Source: an uncultured Prevotellaceae bacterium (GTDB lineage: Bacteria > Bacteroidota > Bacteroidia > Bacteroidales > Bacteroidaceae). From it: 64,000 nucleotides of DNA. Below, piece after piece: positions 8,076-17,561 of this stretch (position 1 is the first letter of the stretch; each line of letters opens with the position of its first letter). The stretch covers positions 1 through 64,000 of the forward strand of contig CADAAR010000003.1 in NCBI GenBank assembly GCA_902785945.1. The letters are read 5' to 3'. The notes under the pieces were generated by a model, which ran no database searches, was not told the DNA's origin, and saw only the letters and a program-made list of their open reading frames with translations. A program made the position numbers and the translations under genes.

Positions 8076-9423
8076 AAAATGGCTTTCCGCCTTTCATCTT
8101 CATGGCAGCAGCCATCTGAGCCATCCTCGACGAACCCATACCAGATACCATCTTCATCATCTTACGCGTCTGGTCAAACTGCTTCATCAAGCGGTTCACA
8201 TCCTCAAGCTTCGTACCAGAACCCTTGGCGATGCGCAGTTTGCGACTCTGGTTGATGATATCAGGATTGGCACGCTCCTTAGGTGTCATCGACTGGATGA
8301 TGGCCTCGATGCCCTTGAAAGCGTTGTCGTCGATATCCAGATCCTTGATCTGCTTACCCACGCCAGGAATCATCGAAGCAAGGTCCTTGATGTTACCCAT
8401 CTTCTTGATCTGCTGGATCTGACCCATGAAGTCGTCGAAGTCGAACTTATTCTTGCGGATCTTCTTCTCCAGGCGCTTGGCCTCTTCCTCATCGAACTGT
8501 TGCTGGGCACGCTCCACGAGAGAGACGACGTCACCCATACCGAGGATACGATCAGCCATACGTTCTGGATGGAACACATCGATGGCCTCCATCTTCTCGC
8601 CCGTACCCACAAACTTGATGGGCTTGGTAACAACGGTACGAATTGAGAGAGCAGCACCACCACGGGTGTCACCATCGAGTTTCGTGAGCACCACGCCATC
8701 GAAATCCAAACGATCGTTGAACTCCTTGGCCGTATTCACAGCATCCTGACCCGTCATCGAGTCGACCACGAACAGCGTCTCATCAGGATTGATGCTCTGC
8801 TTCAGGTTGGAGATCTCGTTCATCATCTCCTCATCGACAGCCAGACGACCAGCGGTATCGACGATCACCACGTTATAGCTCTCCTGCTTGGCTTTGCGAA
8901 TGGCGTTCTGGGCTATCTCAACCACATTCTTATTGCCCTCTTCCGTGTAGACATCGACGCCTACACTCTGGCCCACTACCTTCAACTGCTCGATAGCAGC
9001 AGGACGATAGACATCGCAGGCTACCAGCAACGGTTTCTTGTGCTGGCGTGTCTTGAGCATATTGGCGAGTTTTCCGCTGAAGGTTGTTTTACCAGAACCC
9101 TGCAGACCCGACATCAGGATGATGGCAGGACGATTCTCGAGCTTCAGCTCTGAGGCCTTGCCTCCCATGAGCTCCGTCAGCTCGTCGTGCACAATCTTCA
9201 CCATCAACTGGCTGGGTTTCACGGCTGTCAGCACGTTCATACCCATCGCCTTCTGTTTCACGGTATCAGTAAAGGTCTTGGCCACCTTGTAGTTGACGTC
9301 GGCATCCAACAGGGCGCGACGCACGTCTTTCAAGGTCTCAGCGACGTTGATCTCGGTGATCTTGCCTTCACCTTTCAGTATCTTAAACGAACGCTCTAAT
9401 CTTTCACTTAAATTTTCGAACAC
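8074..9423 (-). CDS. ffh: Signal recognition particle protein Ffh (SRP54)
   Basis: A 449-residue GTPase that binds 4.5S RNA and signal sequences of nascent membrane proteins and hands ribosomes to FtsY. An N domain (1-95) precedes the G domain with GLQGSGKTT at 106-114, DTAGR near 190 and TKLDGDTRGG near 245. A methionine-rich M domain follows from about 300 to the end (MMKMVSGMGSSRMAQMAAAM). It is full length and intact. It is the first gene of the minus-strand ffh-folD-TPR-beta-galactosidase series. Confidence 0.96.
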   Translation of the reverse strand: MFENLSERLERSFKILKGEGKITEINVAETLKDVRRALLDADVNYKVAKTFTDTVKQKAMGMNVLTAVKPSQLMVKIVHDELTELMGGKASELKLENRPAIILMSGLQGSGKTTFSGKLANMLKTRQHKKPLLVACDVYRPAAIEQLKVVGQSVGVDVYTEEGNKNVVEIAQNAIRKAKQESYNVVIVDTAGRLAVDEEMMNEISNLKQSINPDETLFVVDSMTGQDAVNTAKEFNDRLDFDGVVLTKLDGDTRGGAALSIRTVVTKPIKFVGTGEKMEAIDVFHPERMADRILGMGDVVSLVERAQQQFDEEEAKRLEKKIRKNKFDFDDFMGQIQQIKKMGNIKDLASMIPGVGKQIKDLDIDDNAFKGIEAIIQSMTPKERANPDIINQSRKLRIAKGSGTKLEDVNRLMKQFDQTRKMMKMVSGMGSSRMAQMAAAMKMKGGKPF

Positions 9424-9461
9424 CTTAGTAATTTACAATTTAACGATTTACAATTTACAAT
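9424..9461. repeat. Heptamer-type repeat between the acyl-CoA ligase and ffh
   Basis: On the minus strand the spacer is built from ATTGTAA, ATTGTAA, ATCGTTAA and ATTGTAA, mostly in 7-bp register. It begins directly after the stop of the ligase gene. The same TAAATTG unit recurs just before pheA. Confidence 0.65.
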
Positions 9462-11189
9462 TTATATCACTTCGTAGCCGAATTTCTTGCAGAGGTCGAG
9501 GCTCATTTCCTTCAGCTTGAACTTCTGAATCTTACCAGAGCCCGTCAGCGGGAACTGGTCGATGAAGAACACATACTTCGGAATCTTATAGCGGGCAATC
9601 TTTCCACGACAGAACAGCTGCACATCCTCTGGCGTCATCGTCACGCCCTCCTCGAGAATGATGAAGGCACCCACAGCCTCACCGTATTTCTTCGAAGGCA
9701 CAGCAGCCACCTGAACGTCGCGGATGCCAGGCATGTGGTAAAGGAACTCCTCGATCTCACGTGGGTAGATATTCTCACCACCACGGATAATCATATCCTT
9801 GATACGGCCCGTGATCTTATAGAAACCCTGCTCATCCTTCACACCCAGGTCGCCTGAGTGCAGATAACCATTCTTGTCGATGACCTCAGCCGTTGCCTCA
9901 GGATTCTTGTAGTAGCCCTTCATCACATTGAAGCCCTTGCAGCACATCTCACCCTGAACACCCACAGGACATTCCTCGCCTGTCTCAGGATCGAGCACCT
10001 TCACGTCGACAAACGGGTAGTCACGACCTACGGTGGTGCAGCGCTGCTCAAACGTATCGTTCAGACAGGTCTGCGTCATACCAGGCGACGATTCTGTGAG
10101 GCCGTAAACGCTGGTGATGGTCATATACATCTTCTCTGACACCTGCTTCATCAGTTCCACAGGACAGAGTGAACCTGCCATGATACCTGTTCGTAGACTG
10201 GTCAGGTCGAACATATTGAACATCGGGTGGTTGAGCTCAGCGATAAACATCGTGGGCACACCATAGACAGCGGTACACCTCTCTTTATGAATAGAGGCCA
10301 GCACCACGAGGGGATCGAACTTCTCGACCATCACCTCTGTACAGCCATGTGTCAGACAGTTCATCGTGGCGAGCACCACACCAAAGCAATGGAACAAAGG
10401 CACACAGACACAGAGCTTATCGTCCTGCGTAAAGCCCATGTTCTCGCCCGTAAAGTAACCATCATTAGCGATACCATAGTGGGTCAGCATCACACCCTTG
10501 GGGAAACCCGTCGTACCAGAGGTATACTGCATGTTGCAGACATCGTGACAAGTCACCTTGCTCTTCATCTCGTTGAGCTCCTCGTCCTCGACGTTCTGAC
10601 CCAGCAGCAGGAGCTCAGCGGTATTAAACATACCACGATACTTCTCCATACCGATATAGACCACGTTCTTCAGATAAGGGAATCGCTCGCTGTTCAGATG
10701 ACCACGCTCACAGTTTTTCAACTCAGGCAGCATGGTATAGGTCATATCGACGTAGTTACAATCCCATGTACCGTCTGTGATGCAGAGCGTCTGCATATCA
10801 GAGTCCTTGCAGAGATACTCCAGCTCGTTCTGCTTATAGTTGGTGTTCACCGTTACCAGCACAGCACCGATCTTGGCTGTAGCATAAAGGAAGGTGAGCC
10901 AATCGGGTACATTTGTCGCCCAGATGCCCACATTGGAACCCCTCTTCACGCCAATGGCAATCAAGCCTTTGGCGAGGTTATCGACACGTTCGTTGAACTT
11001 GCTCCAAGTAAAGCGCAGGTCACGATCGCTATAGACGATATATTCCTTATCGGGCGTAGTCTCAGCCCAGTATTCGAGCCATTGGCCAAGCGTACGCTCA
11101 TGCAGCGTATAGCCCTCCGATCCTGTCTCAGCAGGATAGGTCCTATCAGGCAGTGGTCTTCCCGCCATATCTAATCTAACGTTGCTCAT
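9462..11189 (-). CDS. AMP-forming acyl-CoA ligase
   Basis: A 575-residue ANL-superfamily enzyme, most like medium- or long-chain fatty acyl-CoA synthetases. It activates a carboxylic acid with ATP to an acyl-AMP and then transfers it to CoA. The P-loop [16 protein letters not shown] lies at 222-237. The hinge [16 protein letters not shown] precedes the mobile C-terminal domain, which carries the catalytic Lys in [12 protein letters not shown]. The start lies 4 bp after the stop of the XRE-cupin regulator gene, so the two form an operon in which the regulator probably senses a related acid or CoA ester. Confidence 0.88.
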   Translation of the reverse strand: MSNVRLDMAGRPLPDRTYPAETGSEGYTLHERTLGQWLEYWAETTPDKEYIVYSDRDLRFTWSKFNERVDNLAKGLIAIGVKRGSNVGIWATNVPDWLTFLYATAKIGAVLVTVNTNYKQNELEYLCKDSDMQTLCITDGTWDCNYVDMTYTMLPELKNCERGHLNSERFPYLKNVVYIGMEKYRGMFNTAELLLLGQNVEDEELNEMKSKVTCHDVCNMQYTSGTTGFPKGVMLTHYGIANDGYFTGENMGFTQDDKLCVCVPLFHCFGVVLATMNCLTHGCTEVMVEKFDPLVVLASIHKERCTAVYGVPTMFIAELNHPMFNMFDLTSLRTGIMAGSLCPVELMKQVSEKMYMTITSVYGLTESSPGMTQTCLNDTFEQRCTTVGRDYPFVDVKVLDPETGEECPVGVQGEMCCKGFNVMKGYYKNPEATAEVIDKNGYLHSGDLGVKDEQGFYKITGRIKDMIIRGGENIYPREIEEFLYHMPGIRDVQVAAVPSKKYGEAVGAFIILEEGVTMTPEDVQLFCRGKIARYKIPKYVFFIDQFPLTGSGKIQKFKLKEMSLDLCKKFGYEVI

Positions 11190-11192
11190 CTC

Positions 11193-11777
11193 TTAAAATG
11201 GGATATAGATAAGTGCAAGAATCTTAGCGGACTTACCAGGAGCGCCATGCAGATGGTGCTTCACAATCGAGTCGTAATAAATCGAGTCGCCTTCCTTCAG
11301 CAGATACTTCTCCTTACCGTATTCTACTTCCACTTCACCCTGCATCACATAGATGAACTCCTCACCCTCATGGGCTGAAAGTTTGTAATTGGGCGAATCC
11401 TCAGGATTGATGTCGATGATAAACGGCTCCATGTGACGGCCAGCCTTCTGCTGGGCCAGCGGATGATATTCCATGTGCTTACGGGCATCAACAGCACCGT
11501 TGCTGAAACTAATACTGCTGTCCTTCTCACGATCGGCTGCACGGCAGACCACAGGGCCTAAGGCATCGCTATCATCCATAAACGTTCCCAGACGAACACC
11601 CAGGGCACGGGCAATCTTGATCAGCGGCCCTAAGGAGGGCAGGTTCTGGTCGTTCTCAATGGAATTGATCTGTTCAACAGACAGACCGCTGCTCTCAGCA
11701 ATCTCCTCGACGCTGAGATTCTTAGATTCTCTGATTCCTTTAATCTTGGAACCGACAAATGTGTTAGTGTTGGCCAT
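11193..11777 (-). CDS. XRE-family regulator with C-terminal cupin sensor
   Basis: A 194-residue transcription factor. A helix-turn-helix domain occupies about residues 10-58 (IRESKNLSVEEIAESSGLS) and a cupin ligand-binding domain about 118-190. I chose the ATG at 11777 because a longer frame would start too close to the predicted -7 element at 11817-11824. It is cotranscribed with the acyl-CoA ligase and faces the divergent aldo/keto reductase gene. It may control both from the shared 140-bp region; this is inference. Confidence 0.85.
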   Translation of the reverse strand: MANTNTFVGSKIKGIRESKNLSVEEIAESSGLSVEQINSIENDQNLPSLGPLIKIARALGVRLGTFMDDSDALGPVVCRAADREKDSSISFSNGAVDARKHMEYHPLAQQKAGRHMEPFIIDINPEDSPNYKLSAHEGEEFIYVMQGEVEVEYGKEKYLLKEGDSIYYDSIVKHHLHGAPGKSAKILALIYIPF

Positions 11778-11816
11778 AAAATGCTTAAAAATTGATATCA
11801 ATATTACTTTAGCGCG

Positions 11817-11848
11817 CAAAATTACAACAAAAAAACGAGACTGGCAAA
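11817..11848 (-). promoter_or_regulatory. Promoter of the XRE-cupin/ligase operon
   Basis: On the minus strand TTTG at 11848-11845 is followed after 20 bp by TAATTTTG at 11824-11817, giving a leader of about 30-35 nt before the ATG at 11777. Confidence 0.65.
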
Positions 11849-11862
11849 ACTTTAACCTTGTT

Positions 11863-11897
11863 TTTGTTGTTTTTTCGAAATATTATTCGTAACTTTG
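11863..11897 (+). promoter_or_regulatory. Promoter of the Fe-S aldo/keto reductase gene
   Basis: TTTG at 11863-11866 and TAACTTTG at 11890-11897 are spaced by 23 bp. The -7 element overlaps an upstream in-frame ATG at 11895, so that codon cannot be the start. This promoter and the XRE promoter are back to back. Confidence 0.6.
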
Positions 11898-11918
11898 ACA
11901 CCGACAAATGCTTTATGT

Positions 11919-13274
11919 ATGGAAAAGGACAAACTGAACATGAACCGTAGAGAGTTTCTGAAGAGACTCGGCATCGGCACGGGATCGGCTATGGCCTTGA
12001 TGGCTATGGAACCGTTAAGTGCATTTGCACAGAAAGACAAAAAGGCTGTTGATAACCGCATGACCTATCGCGTACAGCATGGCTCAGGCGAACAAATCTC
12101 ACTCTTGGGCTTCGGCATGATGCGACTGCCGAATAATCAGGAGGAGGTGAACCAGTTGGTAGACTATGCCATCGAGCATGGCGTAAACTACTACGACACA
12201 GCCCCGATGTATATGCGTGGACAGTCGGAAGTGCTGATGGGTAATGCCCTCTCTCGCCATCCGAGAAATAAATACTATGTCGCCACGAAGATGTCGAATC
12301 AGGGCCAGAACACCTGGAGTTTCGATGCCTCGAAGCGCATGTATGAACAGTCGATGGAGCGCCTGAAGGTGGATCATATCGACTACTACCTGCTGCATGG
12401 CATCGGAGGTGGCATGAACACGCTAAAGGGCCGTTTCCTCGATAATGGCGTCCTCGACTTCCTGCTCAAGGAGCGCGAGGCTGGACGTATCAAACATCTG
12501 GGATTCTCGTATCATGGCGATGTGCGTGATTTCGACTGGCTGTTGGACCATAACAATGAATACCACTGGGACTTCGTACAGATACAGATGAACTTCCTCG
12601 ACTGGACACACGCCTCGATGCGTGGTGGCAGACGATCGGATGCGGATGCAGAATACCTGTATGGCAAATGCGAGAAACTGGGCATACAGTGTGTCGTGAT
12701 GGAGCCGTTGCGTGGTGGCGCCTTTGGCAGAATGGCACAGGAACTGACAGACCAGATGAAGGCCGTTCATCCTGACGACAGCACAGCTCGCTGGGCCTTC
12801 CGATGGGTGGGCTCCTACCCCAATATCCTCACCGTGCTCAGTGGCATGAACCGTATGGATCACCTCGAGGAGAATGTGAAGACGTTCTCGCCATTGGAGG
12901 TCTGCACGGAGTCGGAGAATGCGTTGCTGGCAAAGATTGCAGACGAGATGTCGGGTGTTCCCACCATTCCCTGCACCGCCTGCGAATACTGTATGCCCTG
13001 CCCCTATGGTGTCAACATTCCTGGCAACTTCACCTATTACAACGAGGCTGTCAACAGTCATATCCTCCCATTGCCCGAGCCTTCTGCAGCCGACTATGCC
13101 GAGCGTCAGCAGAAGTTCATCGAAGGTTATCGTAAGGCGTTGCCTGAAGCTGAGAAATGGGCACGTGCCTGTCAGGATTGTGAGGAATGTCTCTCGAAGT
13201 GTCCACAGCAGATACGTATACCCAACCAGTTGAGCCGTATCGTACAGACCCTCAGAGTCAGAAAGAGATCATGA
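11919..13274 (+). CDS. Tat-exported aldo/keto reductase with two ferredoxin-type Cys motifs
   Basis: A 451-residue oxidoreductase. A twin-arginine signal NRREFLKRLG at about 9-18 is followed by a hydrophobic stretch and SAFAQ, indicating folded export. The aldo/keto reductase barrel spans about 45-320. A C-terminal ferredoxin-like region carries CTACEYCMPCPYG and CQDCEECLSKCP, fit for 4Fe-4S binding. The substrate is unknown. I chose the ATG at 11919, just after the promoter; an ATG at 11940 with AAAGGA upstream is an alternative. Its stop overlaps that of convergent queH within TCATGA. Confidence 0.87.
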   Translation: MEKDKLNMNRREFLKRLGIGTGSAMALMAMEPLSAFAQKDKKAVDNRMTYRVQHGSGEQISLLGFGMMRLPNNQEEVNQLVDYAIEHGVNYYDTAPMYMRGQSEVLMGNALSRHPRNKYYVATKMSNQGQNTWSFDASKRMYEQSMERLKVDHIDYYLLHGIGGGMNTLKGRFLDNGVLDFLLKEREAGRIKHLGFSYHGDVRDFDWLLDHNNEYHWDFVQIQMNFLDWTHASMRGGRRSDADAEYLYGKCEKLGIQCVVMEPLRGGAFGRMAQELTDQMKAVHPDDSTARWAFRWVGSYPNILTVLSGMNRMDHLEENVKTFSPLEVCTESENALLAKIADEMSGVPTIPCTACEYCMPCPYGVNIPGNFTYYNEAVNSHILPLPEPSAADYAERQQKFIEGYRKALPEAEKWARACQDCEECLSKCPQQIRIPNQLSRIVQTLRVRKRS

Positions 13275-13883
13275 TTTCGGTCGCTGGGAGAACTCGCAAC
13301 CGCAGTATTGCTGGTTGTAGAAATTGAATTCTTTCAGCAGCTGATTACGACGTTCATAGAGACCACCTTTACGCCAGTTCTGGGCCCAGAAGGTGACAAA
13401 ATCGCACATTAGGGACGGTCCCTTTTGTGCGATTTCATTGACGGCCTGCTCTGCCAGATGGCCTGCACGTTCGATTTGCTCAAGACTCTTCCAACGGGAA
13501 GAGGCCAAAGTAGTAGTAAAGTATTGGATGCCAAGCTCTTGCGCCTTCTTCGCTGCAGCAGTCAGACGAAGGGTAAAGCAGAGCTCACAGCGTTTTCCTC
13601 TCTCTGGTTCGCCTTCGAGTCCACAGACATCGTGCTGCCATTGCTCATGGTCGTAGTCGCCATCAATCCACTTCAGCCCCAGACTTTCTGCATGGCGCTT
13701 ACTCTCGTTCTTACGAATCTCGTATTCCTCACGAGGAAAGATATTGGGATTATAATAGAAAATCACAGGACGGATATCATGTTGTACCAACCACTCGACA
13801 ATGGCCGAGGAACACGGTGCACAACAGGCATGCAGCAATACCTCCTTACACCCCTCTGGAACAACAATCGCAGGTTGCTTCAT
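13269..13883 (-). CDS. queH: Epoxyqueuosine reductase QueH, with a palindromic insertion
   Basis: A 204-residue QueH, which performs the last step of queuosine formation in tRNA anticodons by reducing epoxyqueuosine. The N-terminal HACCAPCSS (Cys 20, 21, 24), the middle CELCF and the C-terminal YCGC supply metal-site cysteines. The segment at about residues 150-162 ([13 protein letters not shown]) is encoded by a 37-bp palindrome just before the conserved [11 protein letters not shown]. From memory, relatives have a short loop there, so it looks like an in-frame insertion. The start overlaps the stop of the DnaJ/TerB gene by 4 bp. Confidence 0.87.
   Translation of the reverse strand: MKQPAIVVPEGCKEVLLHACCAPCSSAIVEWLVQHDIRPVIFYYNPNIFPREEYEIRKNESKRHAESLGLKWIDGDYDHEQWQHDVCGLEGEPERGKRCELCFTLRLTAAAKKAQELGIQYFTTTLASSRWKSLEQIERAGHLAEQAVNEIAQKGPSLMCDFVTFWAQNWRKGGLYERRNQLLKEFNFYNQQYCGCEFSQRPKS
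13399..13435. repeat. 37-bp palindrome within the queH coding sequence (copy 1)
   Basis: AAATCGCACA at 13399-13408 pairs with TGTGCGATTT at 13426-13435. Inside it AGGGAC at 13411-13416 pairs with GTCCCT at 13418-13423 around a single G. Only the two TT steps between the stem parts are unpaired. A second copy lies at 15661-15697. Confidence 0.85.
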
Positions 13884-14728
13884 AGTCCTCGCGCTTTCCA
13901 GATGCGATCCTTCGCAGCATTGATCTCCTGGAACTTCTTTTCTGCAGCCTTGCGCACATCCTCGCCCAGTGCTGCCACCTTATCAGGATGATGCTCCAAC
14001 GCCAACTTACGATAAGCCTTCTTCACCTCATCGTCAGAGGCATTCGGACTCACGCCCAGCACCTTATAGGCATCCTCCAACGTGTCGCCTGAGAGATGCA
14101 GCATCGAGTCGACCTCACTCTCTCGAAGGCCCATCCACTGCGCACACTCCTTCAGGGCCGTGATCTCGCTCTGAGGCACGTTGCCATCGGCCTTTGCCAC
14201 CATCACGAGGTAGTTCAGCAACTGCAGGCGCTGCGAATAGTCCATCTGCTGATTGATCTGTCCGCAACACTGCCGAACGGTCGACTTAAACTGCTGCCAA
14301 CCCTCACGTTTCTGCTCGTCGAAGAGTTTATTCAGGATGTCATTACCCTGATAAACCGCCTGACTACCGAAGTTCTGACGAAGCATCTGGCGCACCAGCT
14401 CCATCTCTGAGTGCATCGCCTTGCCATCAGCCTTGATGATATAGGAAGAGAGCACCAGTAACGAGAAGAGGAAACTGTTTCGGTTTCCCTGCTGCTGACG
14501 CTGACGGTAAGCCTGTTGGTAGGCCTGATTATAGTCCTGATAGGATTTCTGTTGCCACGAACCCGTATCACGCTCTGATCCTGCGCCCCAGGTGCCGGAA
14601 TTGCTGGGCGAATTCACACCATCGAGCATCGAGTCGAACAACGACCCCACCAGATAGCCTGCTAGTGCCCCTAAGGGTCCACCAGCCATCCATCCGATAA
14701 ATCCGCCTATCCACTTTCCTGCTGCCAT
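13880..14728 (-). CDS. DjlA-like protein with TerB and J domains
   Basis: A 282-residue protein. A glycine-rich hydrophobic N-terminus ([20 protein letters not shown]) may insert in or lie on the membrane. A TerB-like helical domain covers about 95-210 and a C-terminal J domain about 225-282, with the HPD signature in LALEHHPDK. It is expected to recruit DnaK. It overlaps queH by 4 bp and follows xpt by 6 bp, implying cotranscription of xpt, this gene and queH. Confidence 0.85.
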   Translation of the reverse strand: MAAGKWIGGFIGWMAGGPLGALAGYLVGSLFDSMLDGVNSPSNSGTWGAGSERDTGSWQQKSYQDYNQAYQQAYRQRQQQGNRNSFLFSLLVLSSYIIKADGKAMHSEMELVRQMLRQNFGSQAVYQGNDILNKLFDEQKREGWQQFKSTVRQCCGQINQQMDYSQRLQLLNYLVMVAKADGNVPQSEITALKECAQWMGLRESEVDSMLHLSGDTLEDAYKVLGVSPNASDDEVKKAYRKLALEHHPDKVAALGEDVRKAAEKKFQEINAAKDRIWKARGL

Positions 14729-14734
14729 CGTCGT

Positions 14735-15358
14735 CTACTCCATCAAACCGATTTGCGTATTACCAAGATCCTTGGGAGGTTGCTCACGGAAACGGATGGT
14801 CTGCGTCTCGTAGTCCATCTCCTCGATAATCGCGATCGACTCCAGATGATAGCCCTCTTCGCGCAGTATCCTGCCACCTTTCTGATGACCTTTTTCTACA
14901 GCGACACCAATGCCAACCACCTCACCACCAGCCTGATGTACCAGATCGGCCAAAGCATGAACAGCCTCACCATCTGCCAGGAAATCATCCACAATCAGCA
15001 CCTTGTCTGAGGCATGCAGATAGGGCTTCGAGACAAAGACATTGTTCACGTTCTTATGGGTAAATGAGTACGCCTGCGACATGTATTTATCGTCAGTAAA
15101 ATTGGCCGCCAGGTCTTTCTTGGCAAACACCACAGGCACATCATACAGATTACCCAGCATCGTGGCGATGGCGATACCGCTGGCCTCGATGGTCAGCACC
15201 TTATTGATCTCCGCACCACGAAAACGGCGCTGGAACTCATAGGCTATCTGACGCATGATGTCGATATCTATCTGGTGATTCAGAAAGTTATCGATCTTCA
15301 GGATATCACCTTGTCTGATCTCACCGTCATGCAAGATCTTTTCTTCGAGGAAATTCAT
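14735..15358 (-). CDS. xpt: Xanthine phosphoribosyltransferase
   Basis: A 207-residue purine-salvage enzyme that makes XMP from xanthine and PRPP. The family features LTIEASGIAIATMLG and the PRPP loop VLIVDDFLADGEA are intact and the length is typical. It lies between the GlsB-like gene (14 bp upstream) and the DnaJ/TerB gene. I saw no purine riboswitch in front of it, and the GlsB promoter is the nearest upstream signal. Confidence 0.93.
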   Translation of the reverse strand: MNFLEEKILHDGEIRQGDILKIDNFLNHQIDIDIMRQIAYEFQRRFRGAEINKVLTIEASGIAIATMLGNLYDVPVVFAKKDLAANFTDDKYMSQAYSFTHKNVNNVFVSKPYLHASDKVLIVDDFLADGEAVHALADLVHQAGGEVVGIGVAVEKGHQKGGRILREEGYHLESIAIIEEMDYETQTIRFREQPPKDLGNTQIGLME

Positions 15359-15372
15359 AAATCTTTATGGTC

Positions 15373-15612
15373 TTACTTCTTGAAGAACGAAGCGATCCAG
15401 AGGATAGCGACTGCACCGATGATGGCTGTACCAAGCTGGCCTAAGAGGCCACCCCACTCGATACCGAGCACACCAAACAACCAACCTCCGAGGGCGCCAC
15501 CAAAGAGACCCAGCACACAGTTCATGATGAGACCGAAGCCACCACCCTTCATCAACTTGCCAGCGCAGAAGCCAGCCAAACATCCTAACAGAAGTGAAAT
15601 GATAATACCCAT
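15373..15612 (-). CDS. GlsB/YeaQ/YmgE-family small membrane protein
   Basis: A 79-residue protein with three glycine-rich membrane segments (IIISLLLGCLAGFCAGKLM, NCVLGLFGGALGGWLFGVLG, QLGTAIIGAVAILWIASFF). It is typical of the transglycosylase-associated family, whose role is unknown but often stress-linked. A longer frame would start at 15651, but a -7 element TATCTTTG lies at 15648-15641 inside that extension. I therefore place the start at the ATG at 15612, which also matches the family length of about 80 residues. Confidence 0.87.
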   Translation of the reverse strand: MGIIISLLLGCLAGFCAGKLMKGGGFGLIMNCVLGLFGGALGGWLFGVLGIEWGGLLGQLGTAIIGAVAILWIASFFKK

Positions 15613-15640
15613 AATTCTAAAGTTTATTGGTTTAACGCTG

Positions 15641-15648
15641 CAAAGATA
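15641..15648 (-). promoter_or_regulatory. -7 element of the GlsB-xpt operon
   Basis: TATCTTTG reads on the minus strand from 15648 to 15641, about 28 bp upstream of the GlsB start. The -33 region would fall in the 37-bp palindrome at 15661-15697, which may therefore influence this promoter. Confidence 0.6.
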
Positions 15649-15660
15649 CAAATTTATTTG

Positions 15661-15697
15661 AAATTACACAATAGGAACCGACCCTATTGTGTAATTT
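15661..15697. repeat. 37-bp palindrome, intergenic (copy 2)
   Basis: AAATTACACAATAGG at 15661-15675 is perfectly complementary to CCTATTGTGTAATTT at 15683-15697 around a 7-nt loop. Length, outer AAAT/ATTT, CACA/TGTG and inner AGG/CCT agree with the queH copy. The differing bases are paired in both stems. It ends 1 bp from the stop of tyrA and may serve as its terminator. Confidence 0.85.
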
Positions 15698-15698
15698 T

Positions 15699-16493
15699 TC
15701 ATTTTTTTATCTCTATATCACGCTTCACGTTATTGCGGATCTTCGTCAGATAGCCCTTCATACCCGCAGCGTCCTTGCTGTCGATAATCTCCAGCAACTC
15801 CTTCAGCTCCGTGCGGATCTGCGACACCTGGTCGTGGGTATAGGGATTGAAGAGAATTTCCTGCAACAGGTAGTCATCCTCGTTCAGCACACCCTTAGCA
15901 ATGCGCATATGGCGCTTAAACGTCGTTCCTGGCGCATCCTGATGCTTCATCACAGCTGCAAAGACAAACGTCGAGACAAACGGTATCGACAACGAGTAAG
16001 CCACCGTCTTATCGTGCTCCTCGAAGGTGTACTCGTAGATGTTCAGTCCCAGTTTCTGATAGAGGTCCTTGAAGAAGATGCGTCCCATATAGTCGCCCTC
16101 GCTGATGATGATGGCATTCTCTTCGGAGAGCTGCTGCAGGTTGGCAAACGTAGGTCCGAACATCGGGTGCGTAGACACATAGCGCATGCCCGTCTGCTCA
16201 TAAAACTCCTTCAGATCAGTCTTCACCGAGGCGATATCGCTGATAATACACTCCTTGGGCAGATAGGGAATCACCTCCTTAAACACAGGAATGGTGTATT
16301 TCAATGTGACAGCATTGATCAGCAGCTCGGGCTTAAATTCTTGAATCTCCTCGAAGCTGGTAAACCGCTGACAGTTATAGGTGAATCGCATGCGTTTGGG
16401 ATCGCGCTCAAACACAGCTACCTCGTGCTCAAAACTCAGCAGGTCGATGAAGAACGATCCCATCTTACCTGCACCCATCACTAATATCTTCAT
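15699..16493 (-). CDS. tyrA: Prephenate dehydrogenase
   Basis: A 264-residue enzyme that converts prephenate to 4-hydroxyphenylpyruvate with NAD(P). An N-terminal nucleotide-binding GAGKMG at 7-12 and the TyrA signature THPMFGPTFAN are present, and the C-terminal part is the helical dimerisation domain. It has no fused chorismate mutase, because that activity lies on the neighbouring DAHP synthase. It is the last gene of the aromatic operon, 1 bp after its neighbour. Confidence 0.92.
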   Translation of the reverse strand: MKILVMGAGKMGSFFIDLLSFEHEVAVFERDPKRMRFTYNCQRFTSFEEIQEFKPELLINAVTLKYTIPVFKEVIPYLPKECIISDIASVKTDLKEFYEQTGMRYVSTHPMFGPTFANLQQLSEENAIIISEGDYMGRIFFKDLYQKLGLNIYEYTFEEHDKTVAYSLSIPFVSTFVFAAVMKHQDAPGTTFKRHMRIAKGVLNEDDYLLQEILFNPYTHDQVSQIRTELKELLEIIDSKDAAGMKGYLTKIRNNVKRDIEIKK

Positions 16494-16494
16494 C

Positions 16495-17559
16495 TTACTT
16501 ATTTATTATCTCAATTTGCTGACGAACGCTCTCCTCGTGGATATTCTCGAACACATGGGCCACGAACTCAGGATCCATACCACAGAGGGCACCCTGGGCA
16601 CCACGCTTGTTCAATATCTCATTGTAACGGTTGGCCTGCAGCACCGTCATGTTGTGCTCCTTCTTATACTGACCAATCTCACGACACACACGCATACGCT
16701 TCGACAGCAGCTCCATCAGTTGGTTGTCGAGCTCGTCAATCTGCTTACGCAACTGACTGATACCCTCCGTCGTGGTGTTCTCGTCGCGGATAACCAACAG
16801 ACTCAGGATATAGTCCAACACATCGGGTGTCACCTGCTGCTTGGCATCGCTCCACGCCTTATCAGGATCGCAGTGGCTCTCGATAATCAGTCCGTCGAAG
16901 CCCAGGTCCATAGCCTGCTGACAGAGGGGTGCCACCAGCTCACGACGACCTCCGATATGACTCGGGTCGCTGATAATAGGCAATTCAGGAATCCTACGAC
17001 GCAGCTCGATGGGAATCTGCCACATCGGAGCATTACGATAAATCTTCTGCTCATAAGAAGAAAAGCCACGATGAATGGCACCCAGACGCTTTACGCCTGC
17101 CTGATTGATACGCTCCAAGGCACCAATCCAGAGCTCGAGATCGGGGTTCACGGGGTTCTTCACAAACACAGGGATGTCCACACCCTGCAGGGCATCGGCA
17201 ATGGCCTGCATAGCGAAGGGATTGGCCGATGTACGAGCACCAATCCAAAGAATGTCGATACCATACTTCAGGGCCAGCTCCACATGCTCAGCGGTAGCCA
17301 CCTCGGTAGACACGAGCATCTTCGTTTCTTTCTTCACCTCAGCCAGCCAAACGAGGGCGGGTTCTCCATGACCCTCAAAGCCTCCGGGCTTCGTACGGGG
17401 TTTCCACACACCTGCACGGAAGTTGTGGCAGCCTTTCATGGCCAACTCACGGGCTGTGGTCATCACTTGTTCCTCAGTCTCTGCAGAGCAAGGGCCTGCA
17501 ATCACGAAGGGACGTTCATTGTCACTCGGTAAATTTAATGGTGCTAATTCCAGTTCCAT
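16495..17559 (-). CDS. DAHP synthase-chorismate mutase fusion
   Basis: A 354-residue bifunctional enzyme. The N-terminal part (about 1-265) is a KDO8P-type DAHP synthase (FVIAGPCSAETEEQ, GVWKPRTKPGGFEG) that condenses PEP and erythrose-4-phosphate. The C-terminal part (about 270-350) is an AroQ-type chorismate mutase (ISQLRKQIDELDNQLMELL). The fusion couples entry to the shikimate pathway with commitment of chorismate to Phe and Tyr, and often allows prephenate or chorismate feedback. It lies between the aminotransferase gene (2 bp) and tyrA (1 bp). Confidence 0.93.
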   Translation of the reverse strand: MELELAPLNLPSDNERPFVIAGPCSAETEEQVMTTARELAMKGCHNFRAGVWKPRTKPGGFEGHGEPALVWLAEVKKETKMLVSTEVATAEHVELALKYGIDILWIGARTSANPFAMQAIADALQGVDIPVFVKNPVNPDLELWIGALERINQAGVKRLGAIHRGFSSYEQKIYRNAPMWQIPIELRRRIPELPIISDPSHIGGRRELVAPLCQQAMDLGFDGLIIESHCDPDKAWSDAKQQVTPDVLDYILSLLVIRDENTTTEGISQLRKQIDELDNQLMELLSKRMRVCREIGQYKKEHNMTVLQANRYNEILNKRGAQGALCGMDPEFVAHVFENIHEESVRQQIEIINK

Positions 17560-17561
17560 AA

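Noticed and set aside
13269-13274. Overlap of the convergent stops of the aldo/keto reductase and queH genes as a sign of a sequencing error
   Set aside because: The shared palindrome TCATGA gives both frames a natural TGA, and both proteins have normal C-termini.
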